Source: Photobacterium profundum
GTDB lineage: Bacteria > Pseudomonadota > Gammaproteobacteria > Enterobacterales > Vibrionaceae
NCBI RefSeq assembly: GCF_003026285.1
Contig: NZ_PYOD01000002.1
Coordinates: 1-64,000, forward strand
Reading direction: 5' to 3'
DNA length: 64,000 nucleotides
The notes beneath the pieces are model-generated. The model saw nothing but the letters and a program-made list of their open reading frames with translations. It had not been told where the DNA came from and did no database searches. A program made the translations under genes and the position numbers. Within the stretch, counting starts at the first letter, position 1, and every line of letters begins with the position of its first letter. Below are positions 1 to 8,344 of the stretch, piece after piece.

Positions 1-357
1 ATCCAGATCAATATTTAAAATTAGATAGTTGAAATCATTTAAACATACTACCACCCATTATTACCAGCCGTCAGCATAGTAAACTCAAATGTCAATATAA
101 TATTAAGGAATAACCCACCCCTTGTAACTGGTTGATTAATTTGTAATTAAATAACACTTACCACAAGAAAAATATAACTGACTGGCTTGATCGTTAATTA
201 ACAATAAACCTTAGAATTAGACAATTTATAATCTGACTATTTATTACTTAATAATAGCAAACCCTAATTAACATCAACCATTCCTAATAAAACAATAAAG
301 TTGCGCAAGACAAAGCATTGACTATATTTATTTTAAAAATAAATAAAGGAGCAGAAC
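1..357. other. Gene-free AT-rich leader of the Nap-like operon
   Basis: No coding region is supported here. The stretch is very AT-rich and ends in the AAGGAG-type ribosome binding site of the diheme cytochrome gene. A TTGAT half-site near 187 is followed by AATTA rather than ATCAA, so it is only a weak resemblance to an FNR box. The palindrome TTGCGCAA lies at 301-308. The promoter of the redox operon most likely lies here, but I cannot place it with confidence. Confidence 0.5.
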
Positions 358-1008
358 GTGAATAGGAAAAATACTTATTTCATCTCGTTGATAGCCTTCT
401 ATGTCTACTTGCTGTTTGGTTCATTTAGCTTTGCGGCAGGTAATGAAAAAATTAAAGAAGGTGAAGCGCTTTATAATCAGAACTGTGTTTTTTGCCATCA
501 GCCAGATGCGATTGGCAAACCGGGGTTTGCCCCATCTTTATCCAATCCTGAGTTACTTTCAATTTCCTCCGACAAGTTCCTAATGTCCACAATTCGTGAT
601 GGTCGAAAAGGGACAGCCATGGCCCCTTACGCTCATCTTAACCGTGACGGCATTAGCGCCATTGTTACCTATTTACGCAGCCATGAAACCCTGCCCAATC
701 GTTCTGCCGCTGTTGAGGCACAAAGACCTGCACAGGGCGATCCTCGTAAGGGAGAATTATGGTTCAGAGATATCTGCGCGACCTGTCACGGCATTAAAGG
801 GGATGGTTACCTTGCTGGTGGCTCTGGTTCAGCCATAGGGAAGATCGGCTTTTTAAGTAAGGCAAGCGATGGCTTTATTCGTGAAACCATCAAAAACGGT
901 CGTTCCAATACCCGCATGTTGCCATTTTCTGGGCCGGACGGATTGGCAAATCTAAGTGAAACAGAAATCGAAGATATCATTAGTTATATGCGCACATTAG
1001 GTAAGTAA
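358..1008 (+). CDS. Periplasmic diheme cytochrome c
   Basis: This secreted c-type cytochrome of 216 residues has an N-terminal signal peptide (about residues 1-27, ending SFAA) and two CXXCH haem sites, CVFCH near residue 43 and CATCH near residue 140. Each is followed by a Met-containing loop (MAPYAHL, MLPFSG) that probably supplies the second axial ligand, as in two fused class I cytochrome domains. The start is GTG with an AAGGAG site just upstream. It is the first gene of the redox operon, 14 bases before the molybdoenzyme gene. It could therefore act as the direct electron donor in place of NapB, which is missing. It is not a NapB: spacing and sequence differ. The family call is firm; the partner is inferred from position. 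Confidence 0.85.
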   Translation: MNRKNTYFISLIAFYVYLLFGSFSFAAGNEKIKEGEALYNQNCVFCHQPDAIGKPGFAPSLSNPELLSISSDKFLMSTIRDGRKGTAMAPYAHLNRDGISAIVTYLRSHETLPNRSAAVEAQRPAQGDPRKGELWFRDICATCHGIKGDGYLAGGSGSAIGKIGFLSKASDGFIRETIKNGRSNTRMLPFSGPDGLANLSETEIEDIISYMRTLGK

Positions 1009-1022
1009 AGGAGTTATATACC

Positions 1023-3722
1023 ATGAAGCGAAATAAAGTATCACGCCGAAACTTTTTGAAAGGTAGTGGATTTATTGCAAGTACCGCAGCAGGTGCTGGA
1101 TTGTTTGTGGCACATAACCCTGAGCTAGAAGCTGCACCACTAACAGGGGAGCCCACCAAAAGAACTACAGCTTTAGCACAATGCCCATATTGTGGCGTTG
1201 GCTGTGGCACCATTATCCAGGTTGAAAATGGAAAGATTGTTTCCATGCGCCCAGATAAAGACCATCCAACAAACTATGGTTTGCAGTGTATCAAAGGGTT
1301 AACGGCAGCAGAGCCAATGTATGTTGACCGCATGGAAGGTGACCCGTATGTGCGCAAGGATGTGTGGGAGGAATGGAATAAACCGGATCACGGTGATATT
1401 GAATATATAAGTAAAACCAAAGGCTCGTTTGATGAAGAGCATTTTATCCGGGTACCCTACCATGATGCTTCCGATATGGTCGCTCGTAAGATCGCTCATT
1501 TTGCCAAGAAATACTCAGGAAACTCCATCTCCCTTTATGGTTCTGGTCAGCTAACAATGGAAGGCCAGTACCTAGAAAACCTGTTTATGAAAGGAGTACT
1601 GGGGTCAAACACCATTGAAGCGAATGCGCGCATGTGTATGACGTCAGCAGTAACGGGTTATTTTGCTACTTTAGGTTCAGATACCCCACCACTGGCTTAC
1701 GATGATATCGAATTGGCCGACATGGTGATGCATTTTGGTCATAATGCCCGAGAGTCACACCCGATTATTTTCTGGCGTATTGCCGATCATAAAAAGAAGA
1801 AGGATATCCCAACTGTCGTTGTTGATCCCCGTGCCACCGGAACCAATAAAGGCTATGCCGACATCAACGACAAGAACAATGTTCATGTGCCTCTGCTCAA
1901 TGGTGACATCAGTTTTTTGAATGCAATTGCTCATGTATTACTTAAAGAGCATAACGACGTTATCGACTGGAAGTTCCTCAAAGCGCATGTGACCGGCTGG
2001 CAAGAATATATTGATGGCGTTAAAAGGAATTATAGCCCAGAGCAGGTTCAAGATCGCATGGGTGGCGTCAACCATGATGTTTCACCAGAAAAAATCCGTC
2101 GCGTTGCCGCAATGTTTGCCGATGCAACTCGCAAGCGACTCGCACGCAGCAAGGGCAAGCAAGAGGGTGAAGGGTATGGCGGTGTCATCATCATGTGGGG
2201 TATCGGCTATAACCAACATATTCATGGTCAGCACAATGTTATCTCTATTATTAACTTGTTAACATTAACCGGTAATCTAGCCAAACCGGGGTGCGGTCCC
2301 TTCTCTATGACTGGCCAGCCGAATGCGATGGGTGAACGTTTTACCGGCGGGCTGACTGGACGCCTGCCCTTTAATGAAGGTTTAGGTAACCTCAAACATC
2401 GCGCCCATATGGCTAAAATGTGGCGGGTACCAGAGAAAAACCTAGATAACGCCGCCAGTTCACCCAACCCTGGTTATGCTGTGGGGATGATGGAACGTGC
2501 CCTCAAAGACGATCTTAAAGCCATGTTTCTGGTTTATGCGACCCACATTGACTTACCTGATCAATACAATCTGGTGCGCCCAGCACTGGCAAAAACCTTT
2601 AACGTCGTGCAGGAGATCTATCGCCATGCACCGAACAATCTTTATGCTGATGTGATCTTCCCTGCATGTACCTGGGGCGAAGTCAACGGCGTTTATATTA
2701 GCTCGGAGCGTCGGATCAATATTACAGAAAAAGCAGCGCAAGGGCCTAAAGGTTGCCGTCCTGATATGGATATGGTGATTGATAAAGGCAAGGAAATAGC
2801 AGAGTTACTGGGGATGGATGGCAATAAGATCTTTCCTTATAAACGAGGCAAAGACGGCGAATACGATGCCGAAGAAGTCTTCAGGGATGTTTGTCGTGCC
2901 TCTGTGGGAACGGATGCTGATCTCACTGGAATCCTGGATCGTGAAAAACTCGACGGCATCAGCCCATATGAGCAGCTTAAAACCCTCCGCGGTATACAGT
3001 GGCCGGCCCCTAGCTATGAAGCGGCGAAAAATGGCGGCACACAACGCCGTTACATGATGCAGGAAGGTCTATGGGAAAATCGCCCCTATGGCTACTTCCG
3101 AACTAAAGACGGCAAGGTGCATATGAAACTGTGCCAGCAGGATTATAGTCAACGTAAAGAGATCACCAAAAAATTGATGGAATTTGGTGTCAAGAAAGAT
3201 CATTACACCATTGATAATCAAGATTTAATTATTAAAGCCCGAGATATGGCCTTAACACCGGATCTCCCTGATGAAGAATTCAGGGGCCAACCATGGCAAA
3301 ACGTTCCTAAAGACAAATTCCCATACTGGATGGGTCTCGGCGTGGTTTATGAGCACTTCCATACTGCCAAATCAAACCGTAGCCCGACAACGCGACGACT
3401 GGTACCAGAGATGTATGTCGAAATGCATGCAGAAGATGCCAAAGATCTCGGGATTAAAGATGGTGAATGGGTGCGTGTTGTGAGCCGTAGAGGTTCGTTA
3501 GAAGCCAGAGCACAGGTCGGTGGTACGGATAGTTTAGTGAAACCCGCTCGAAATAGTGTGCCGCGCGGTTATATGTTTGGCCCTTGGAATCTGTCAGTGG
3601 CAGACAGTGCCGATCCCAAGAAAAACAAATGGCTAGCAAATGGCATCAGTAACCGTTGCTGGGATCCTGTATCCGGACAGGTCGACTTTAAAAAACTGGC
3701 TTGTCGGATAGAAAAAATATAA
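1023..3722 (+). CDS. Tat-exported NapA-clade molybdopterin oxidoreductase, substrate unassigned
   Basis: This is a large catalytic subunit of the DMSO reductase family (899 residues). A twin-arginine signal (SRRNFLKG) is at residues 7-14. The [4Fe-4S] ligands are C54, C57 and C61 (CPYCGVGCG) plus C89 in QCIKG, whose Lys is the conserved electron-transfer lysine. The probable Mo ligand is C205 in NARMCMTSAV. Later blocks such as TGQPNAMGE and the HIHGQHN region resemble NapA. It is longer than enterobacterial NapA (about 830) and nearer in length to epsilonproteobacterial NapA. Nitrate is possible, but the absence of napB and napD and the sequence divergence leave other oxyanions open. It is followed by a 175-base gap with hairpins before the NapG-like gene. 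Confidence 0.85.
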   Translation: MKRNKVSRRNFLKGSGFIASTAAGAGLFVAHNPELEAAPLTGEPTKRTTALAQCPYCGVGCGTIIQVENGKIVSMRPDKDHPTNYGLQCIKGLTAAEPMYVDRMEGDPYVRKDVWEEWNKPDHGDIEYISKTKGSFDEEHFIRVPYHDASDMVARKIAHFAKKYSGNSISLYGSGQLTMEGQYLENLFMKGVLGSNTIEANARMCMTSAVTGYFATLGSDTPPLAYDDIELADMVMHFGHNARESHPIIFWRIADHKKKKDIPTVVVDPRATGTNKGYADINDKNNVHVPLLNGDISFLNAIAHVLLKEHNDVIDWKFLKAHVTGWQEYIDGVKRNYSPEQVQDRMGGVNHDVSPEKIRRVAAMFADATRKRLARSKGKQEGEGYGGVIIMWGIGYNQHIHGQHNVISIINLLTLTGNLAKPGCGPFSMTGQPNAMGERFTGGLTGRLPFNEGLGNLKHRAHMAKMWRVPEKNLDNAASSPNPGYAVGMMERALKDDLKAMFLVYATHIDLPDQYNLVRPALAKTFNVVQEIYRHAPNNLYADVIFPACTWGEVNGVYISSERRINITEKAAQGPKGCRPDMDMVIDKGKEIAELLGMDGNKIFPYKRGKDGEYDAEEVFRDVCRASVGTDADLTGILDREKLDGISPYEQLKTLRGIQWPAPSYEAAKNGGTQRRYMMQEGLWENRPYGYFRTKDGKVHMKLCQQDYSQRKEITKKLMEFGVKKDHYTIDNQDLIIKARDMALTPDLPDEEFRGQPWQNVPKDKFPYWMGLGVVYEHFHTAKSNRSPTTRRLVPEMYVEMHAEDAKDLGIKDGEWVRVVSRRGSLEARAQVGGTDSLVKPARNSVPRGYMFGPWNLSVADSADPKKNKWLANGISNRCWDPVSGQVDFKKLACRIEKI

Positions 3723-3769
3723 TAGCAATGCTGTGGCAGAGTCTTTATCACTGTCACCGAGTTAGTCGT

Positions 3770-3834
3770 AAGGCATTAGTACTTTCATACCTGTAGTGGA
3801 ATAGTGAATTTTGGTGCATGAGTACTAATGTCTT
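3770..3834 (+). repeat. Long-loop inverted repeat after the molybdoenzyme gene
   Basis: CATTAGTACT at 3774-3783 is perfectly mirrored by AGTACTAATG at 3821-3830. The arms extend to 14 bases (3770-3783 and 3821-3834) with one G-T pair. The loop is 37 bases. It lies in the only sizeable gap inside the operon, so it may be an mRNA processing or attenuation structure. No T-run follows, so it is not a classical terminator. Confidence 0.55.
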
Positions 3835-3853
3835 TGGGGAGTTTGTGGTTATT

Positions 3854-3886
3854 TATACCCAAGCACCTTGAGGCAACATGGGTATA
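3854..3886 (+). repeat. Dispersed TATACCCA/TGGGTATA palindrome, copy 1
   Basis: The arms TATACCCA (3854-3861) and TGGGTATA (3879-3886) enclose AGC plus a CCTTGAGG-like core. The same arms recur at 16186-16255, and a related ACCCAAG palindrome is at 37592-37618. Intergenic palindromes of this type are, to my knowledge, common in Vibrio and Photobacterium genomes. This copy ends 11 bases before the proposed start of the next gene and overlaps its ribosome binding site. Confidence 0.6.
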
Positions 3887-3897
3887 GAGGTAGTCAT

Positions 3898-4503
3898 TTG
3901 AATAGACGACGTTTTCTAAGGCAGCTTAGCTTATTAGCCTCCGCAGGTGTTTTCTTTAAAACGTCGTTGGTTAAGGCTGCTTTTAAAGCAAAACAGTTCA
4001 CCCAACGTTATTTACGTCCCCCAGGGGCACTCAAAGAAGAAGATTTCATCAATCGCTGTATACGCTGCAATCAATGTGCAGAAATCTGTCCTAATAACTG
4101 TATCAAGTTTTTTGACTCCGAAAATGGACTTGAGTCTCATGGTACCCCCTATATTACACCACGAGAAAAGGCCTGCATTTTATGTATGAAATGTGGCGAT
4201 GTTTGTCCAACAGGGGCGATTCAGCCGATAAAACGTCAATTGGAACCCATTGTACAACAAGTGAATATGGGGGTTGCTCGGGTCGATAAACAGCTGTGCT
4301 TATCTTGGCAGGGAAAATCTTGTGGGGTCTGTTACCGGGCCTGTCCACTATCAGATGTTGCGATAAAAGTTGGCTTCATGGAGCAACCTGAAGTACTCGA
4401 CGCTTGTGTCGGGTGTGGCCTGTGCGAACGCAGTTGCATTCAGATTCCACAAGCAATTAAAGTCATACCAAGTCATACATTAGATGCCTTGAGGAGATCG
4501 TAA
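3898..4503 (+). CDS. NapG-like periplasmic polyferredoxin
   Basis: A Tat-exported protein with up to four [4Fe-4S] clusters. I start it at TTG 3898, giving NRRRFLRQL at the N-terminus, because AGAGG lies six bases upstream. An upstream in-frame TTG at 3868 sits inside a palindrome and adds ten residues without a good site. Cysteine groups follow: CIRCNQCAEIC with CIKF, CILCMKCGDVC, a CGVCYRAC group and CVGCGLCERSC. This is the NapG/MauM arrangement, where NapG passes electrons between membrane NapH and the periplasmic enzyme. The stop codon overlaps the start of the NapH-like gene (TAATG), which argues for coupled translation and a NapGH-type complex. Confidence 0.8.
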   Translation: MNRRRFLRQLSLLASAGVFFKTSLVKAAFKAKQFTQRYLRPPGALKEEDFINRCIRCNQCAEICPNNCIKFFDSENGLESHGTPYITPREKACILCMKCGDVCPTGAIQPIKRQLEPIVQQVNMGVARVDKQLCLSWQGKSCGVCYRACPLSDVAIKVGFMEQPEVLDACVGCGLCERSCIQIPQAIKVIPSHTLDALRRS

Positions 4504-5567
4504 TGTCGGATGAGATTGATCTTAAGCACCAAAGTCAATCGGCGGGAAAAATAAGCCAGCCATTTTTTCTTTGGCGTCATCTGAATAAATTACGCTGGTT
4601 ATGTCTGGTCATTGTTTTTTTAATGTTGATTTTGATCCCGCTGCTTAGTCTTTACCAACATTTTGTTGCGGCACAGGGCTACAACCATTTAACTGGCTCA
4701 GAAAAATTTCTCTATGATTCCATGGCATTTATTACCGCCCCTTTAGTCAGCGATCCTGAGCATGAGCTTGATGCAATAAAGGGAACAACATGGTCTGGTC
4801 AGTTATTTGGCCTGAAGTTAACGGATCCATTGGCACTCGTCGGGCAAATTGCGGCTGGAATCGAAATTTACTGGCCATTTGCCCTTACGGCAATGATCCC
4901 GATTATCTTTACTCTGCTATTTGGACGATTTTTCTGCGGCTGGATTTGTCCTGCGACTTTTTTATATGAGCTAAACACCAATATGGCTGTTTGGCTTAAC
5001 AAGATCGGCATACGAACGGGGAATCGGCGTTTTAACAGAATGTTTAAGTACCTGATACTGATCGTTGGCATCGTACTGTCAGCTCTGACAGGCAGCATTT
5101 TTTTTGCCAGTATTTATCCACCAGCTGTGATTGGTCGGGAATTATATTTTGCTATTGCTCTGTCGGGGTTTGGAGGCGGAACACTCTTTTTTATCCTTAC
5201 CTTGTTGTTTGATTTACTCGTTGCTAAGCGGGGTTTTTGTCGATACCTATGCCCGGGTGGTGCGCTGTATTCACTACTTGGTCGTTATCGGGTATTTCGT
5301 ATCAGGCGTATTGTTGAGAGGTGTAATGACTGCTCTAAATGTAATGCGATTTGTGAGTTTGGCCTCAACCCAATGGAGGATGACTTCGGGCAAGAATGCA
5401 ATAATTGTTCAGCCTGCATCGCGGTCTGCCCTAAAGATGCGATGACGTTTGCTGTTGCGGTGAAAGATTATAAATATCAAGGGCATGGTCATCACAGTCG
5501 TCACTATCGCAAAAACCAGGGTGATAACAGGCTTGGTGATATCGAAGTAAAAAACCTCAACGATTGA
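4503..5567 (+). CDS. NapH-like membrane quinol dehydrogenase with ferredoxin domain
   Basis: This 354-residue membrane protein has about four to five hydrophobic spans between residues 30 and 245. It carries the two signature cysteine motifs of the NapH/CcoG family, FCGWICP near residue 142 and FCRYLCPGG near residue 248. A C-terminal ferredoxin domain follows, with CNDCSKCNAIC and CNNCSACIAVCP. NapH oxidises menaquinol or ubiquinol and gives electrons to NapG. Here it directly follows a NapG-like gene with a one-base overlap. The C-terminus ends in a His-rich basic tail (GHGHHSRHYRK). It is one of three possible quinol-oxidising entry points in this operon. Confidence 0.82.
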   Translation: MSDEIDLKHQSQSAGKISQPFFLWRHLNKLRWLCLVIVFLMLILIPLLSLYQHFVAAQGYNHLTGSEKFLYDSMAFITAPLVSDPEHELDAIKGTTWSGQLFGLKLTDPLALVGQIAAGIEIYWPFALTAMIPIIFTLLFGRFFCGWICPATFLYELNTNMAVWLNKIGIRTGNRRFNRMFKYLILIVGIVLSALTGSIFFASIYPPAVIGRELYFAIALSGFGGGTLFFILTLLFDLLVAKRGFCRYLCPGGALYSLLGRYRVFRIRRIVERCNDCSKCNAICEFGLNPMEDDFGQECNNCSACIAVCPKDAMTFAVAVKDYKYQGHGHHSRHYRKNQGDNRLGDIEVKNLND

Positions 5568-5576
5568 GGATCGATC

Positions 5577-6209
5577 ATGGACAGAAGAGCAATGGACAGA
5601 CGATCATTTCTTTACCGCATATTTAAATCACTCTGGCTAACCGCCATTGCGGCTGTTCCCTATGGTATCGGCCGTATGCTCATGCCAGAAAAGAATCAGT
5701 TAGCCTCTTTGAATAAATCTCAGTTAAACCATGACAAATTAAGACCTCCCGGTGCATTAAATGATGACATTGCTTTTAAAAAGGCGTGCATCGGATGTAG
5801 CTTGTGCGCAGAAGTTTGTCCCCCTGCCTGTATTCAGTTTTACCACCTTGACGGTGCCAACAATGCCAATACTCCCTACATAGAACCCGCCCTAAGGGCG
5901 TGCATTTTATGTGGGAAATGTATGGAAGTTTGTCCAACGAATGCCCTAACTGTCACTGAAACAAGAAAAGTAAACATGGGCCGTGCTCAAATAGAACGTT
6001 TAGCCTGTTATCCCTGGGTTGACCGAGGTATTTGCGGCGCCTGTGTCTCAATTTGTCCTTTGGGTGAGACGGCTATTAGTTTTGAATTTGCCAATATGTA
6101 CCGTCCTGTCGTTAATGATGGCTGTGTCGGTTGCGGTTTATGTGTTGAAGTCTGCCCACACCCGAGTTTACCAATACGTGTAATTAAAGAAGCCGATGCT
6201 ATTGTATAA
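5577..6209 (+). CDS. Second NapG-like twin-arginine polyferredoxin
   Basis: A 210-residue iron-sulfur protein with a Tat-type N-terminus (DRRSFLYRIF) followed by a hydrophobic stretch to about residue 35. Four cysteine groups follow: CIGCSLCAEVCPPAC, CILCGKCMEVCP, a CGACVSICP group and CVGCGLCVEVCP. It resembles the protein encoded at 3898-4503, including the shared LRPPGAL segment before the first cluster, so the two look like diverged duplicates. Nine bases separate it from the NapH-like gene. Having two NapG-like proteins in one operon is unusual. One may serve the NapH-like protein and the other the CcoG-like protein encoded downstream. That pairing is inferred. Confidence 0.78.
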   Translation: MDRRAMDRRSFLYRIFKSLWLTAIAAVPYGIGRMLMPEKNQLASLNKSQLNHDKLRPPGALNDDIAFKKACIGCSLCAEVCPPACIQFYHLDGANNANTPYIEPALRACILCGKCMEVCPTNALTVTETRKVNMGRAQIERLACYPWVDRGICGACVSICPLGETAISFEFANMYRPVVNDGCVGCGLCVEVCPHPSLPIRVIKEADAIV

Positions 6210-6220
6210 ATAGGTGGTCA

Positions 6221-6808
6221 ATGATGTTAAAGCACACTGTTAACTTATTATTTTGCTGTTATTTACTGATGCTCAGTATCCCGAGTTATAGTCACCATGT
6301 ATTGGGACGTCCTTCATATAGCCTAAATGAAGACTCGAATACCCCGCCCAGTATGGCTGTTGAAACTCAGATCGGTAATTATTTCATCACCTACATGGTT
6401 TTTCCTGCCTTTCCCAAACCGAATGAACCGGGACGGGTTAACTTGTACGCCACCCGTATTGATAACGGCCAGACACTGAATACATCAATTACTTTTTCTG
6501 TTCGTGATGACCGTTGGTTTGGTAGCAAAGAACCCAATGAAACTATCGGTTTACAAGAAATAGATGATGGGGTTTACCGGCAAGGTTTTTTATTCAAAAA
6601 AGCGGGTGACTACGTTATTCGTGCTCATTTTGAAGCGGATGGGGAACCCTACGAAATAGACTTTCCACTTCAAGTTGGCTCTGGCAATTCTGTTGGCCCA
6701 ATAGGGGCTGCTATTGGTTTTTTAATCTTTTTCTTGATCTGTATAAACATAGTGCAACGTAAACGTATTGCGCGTTCTAAAATTCAGCAGGGGAAGCAAA
6801 CATCATGA
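6221..6808 (+). CDS. Membrane-anchored periplasmic protein, FixH/YtkA-like
   Basis: This 195-residue protein has a signal peptide (about residues 1-24), a beta-rich domain to about residue 160, one membrane span near residues 163-182 and a short basic tail. The domain resembles the FixH/YtkA type in its TYMVFPAFPKPNEPGRVNLYA strand pattern and its later GVYRQGFLFKKAGDYVIR repeat-like strand. FixH proteins usually accompany a CcoG/FixG ferredoxin. Here the next gene encodes a CcoG/NapH-like protein and overlaps by four bases, which supports that pairing. A role in metal or redox handling is inferred; I do not recognise a closer relative. Confidence 0.55.
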   Translation: MMLKHTVNLLFCCYLLMLSIPSYSHHVLGRPSYSLNEDSNTPPSMAVETQIGNYFITYMVFPAFPKPNEPGRVNLYATRIDNGQTLNTSITFSVRDDRWFGSKEPNETIGLQEIDDGVYRQGFLFKKAGDYVIRAHFEADGEPYEIDFPLQVGSGNSVGPIGAAIGFLIFFLICINIVQRKRIARSKIQQGKQTS

Positions 6809-8331
6809 TTATGACCCATCCAGGCTTACCCATTGAGCTGGCCATCATCATTGGCATTAGTATGTTACTGTTAGGTTTATGGGCCTTAAAAAGTAAAGCG
6901 CCAAGTCACACTACCACTGCCAGCACATCATTAGCCCATGTCCCCATAGTAGGGACATTTTTTAAGTATATAAGCCAACACACCTGGCCGCTCTTGCTAC
7001 TTAAAATAGTATTTGCGCTTCTATTTGTTTTGATTGTAGTTGCTGGGTTATGGGGCACCCCGATTGTTGAACGTAATCTTGCAACGACATTGACCTGGAA
7101 TTTCTGGTGGACGGGTATCATTATCGCCATATTGTTCAGTGGGTCAGCCTGGTGCGCTATCTGCCCCTGGGATAATATCGCCAGCTGGCTGGTCAATCAC
7201 AAATTATGGCATCGCTCCAACTCTAACAGCAGGCTGCAACTGAGAGTGCCCAACGTTCTGCGTAACATTTGGCCTGCCAGCCTATTATTTATTGGGTTTA
7301 CCTGGCTTGAATTAGGCGTTGGTATTGTAGCCAGCCCTTATGCTACAGCATTACTGGCACTGGCGATGGTCATTTTGGCAACCACGACTCTGGCGCTGTT
7401 TAAAGGCAAAGCTTTTTGTCGCTATATGTGTCCGGTTGGCAGAACCGTCGGCGCCTATTCTCAGCTCGCACCTGTGGCATTGCGCCCCATAAATAGTGAT
7501 ACCTGCAGAAGCTGTAAGACATTAGAGTGTTATCACGGTTCAGAGAGCATTGCTCCTTGTCCAACCCAGCAGATCATGGGGCGTTTACAAGAAAATACCT
7601 ATTGCACCTCCTGTGGGAATTGTACGCAAAGTTGTCCCTCTCACAATATTAGCTGGCAGATACGCTCACCAAGTAGCGAGGCGATCAACGATGCCCGTCC
7701 TCATACGGATGAGGCATTCTTCATGTTGATCCTTTTGGCTCTGACCCTTTTTCACGGCTTAACCATGCTTGACCACTGGCAAATCTATATTAGTCAGATA
7801 GCGCAAAATATTAATGACAGCGGCCAGCTCCTTTTGAGTTTTACCATTGGCCTGATAGCGTGCTTACTACTGCCCATTTTATTGTATGGTGTGAGCATCT
7901 GGTTAACGTCAAAGTTATGCGATGAAACTGCCGAGGTCAGTTTTAAAAAGTTATTCTCCGGCTTTGCTTTTGTCTCACTGCCGTTAGCCTTTTCCTACCA
8001 TATTGCCCATAACCTGAATCACTTTATTCGTGAAAGCAGTAACTGGACAGAATTGCTTAGCAATCCACTGGGTATTGATACCCAGCCATTAAGCATGATG
8101 GAAAAACACATTCGTCATATGGCAATGATGATCCCTGAAAATATGTTATTCGCCTTGCAAGGTCTGTTAATGGCTGCTGGTTTCTTTATTGCCGTACAAG
8201 TCATTCGTCATCGGGGAAGTCATCTATTTGCAGCCCGAGGCATACAGTTACTGCCCATGCTGTTGTTCGCAACGTTAATTTCCGGCATTAATCTGTGGAT
8301 GCTTGTACAACCGATGACCATGAGAATGTAG
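6805..8331 (+). CDS. Polytopic CcoG/NapH-like membrane ferredoxin with extra C-terminal helices
   Basis: A 508-residue membrane protein. The N-terminal half has about five spans and the family motifs WCAICPWDN (near residue 112) and FCRYMCPVG (near 208). A periplasm- or cytoplasm-facing iron-sulfur domain follows, with CRSC...C and CTSCGNCTQSCP. Unlike ordinary NapH it then continues with about five more spans (residues 300-500) that contain several histidines, such as FHGLTMLDHW, YHIAHNLNHF and HIRHMAMM. These could bind haem or quinone. It overlaps the FixH-like gene and may form a second quinol-oxidising module. The C-terminal extension is not one I recognise. Confidence 0.65.
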   Translation: MIMTHPGLPIELAIIIGISMLLLGLWALKSKAPSHTTTASTSLAHVPIVGTFFKYISQHTWPLLLLKIVFALLFVLIVVAGLWGTPIVERNLATTLTWNFWWTGIIIAILFSGSAWCAICPWDNIASWLVNHKLWHRSNSNSRLQLRVPNVLRNIWPASLLFIGFTWLELGVGIVASPYATALLALAMVILATTTLALFKGKAFCRYMCPVGRTVGAYSQLAPVALRPINSDTCRSCKTLECYHGSESIAPCPTQQIMGRLQENTYCTSCGNCTQSCPSHNISWQIRSPSSEAINDARPHTDEAFFMLILLALTLFHGLTMLDHWQIYISQIAQNINDSGQLLLSFTIGLIACLLLPILLYGVSIWLTSKLCDETAEVSFKKLFSGFAFVSLPLAFSYHIAHNLNHFIRESSNWTELLSNPLGIDTQPLSMMEKHIRHMAMMIPENMLFALQGLLMAAGFFIAVQVIRHRGSHLFAARGIQLLPMLLFATLISGINLWMLVQPMTMRM

Positions 8332-8344
8332 AAGGAATTGTATC

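Noticed and set aside
187..202. A possible FNR box before the redox operon
   Set aside because: Only the TTGAT half fits; the second half reads AATTA or is offset by one base. Not enough to call a site.
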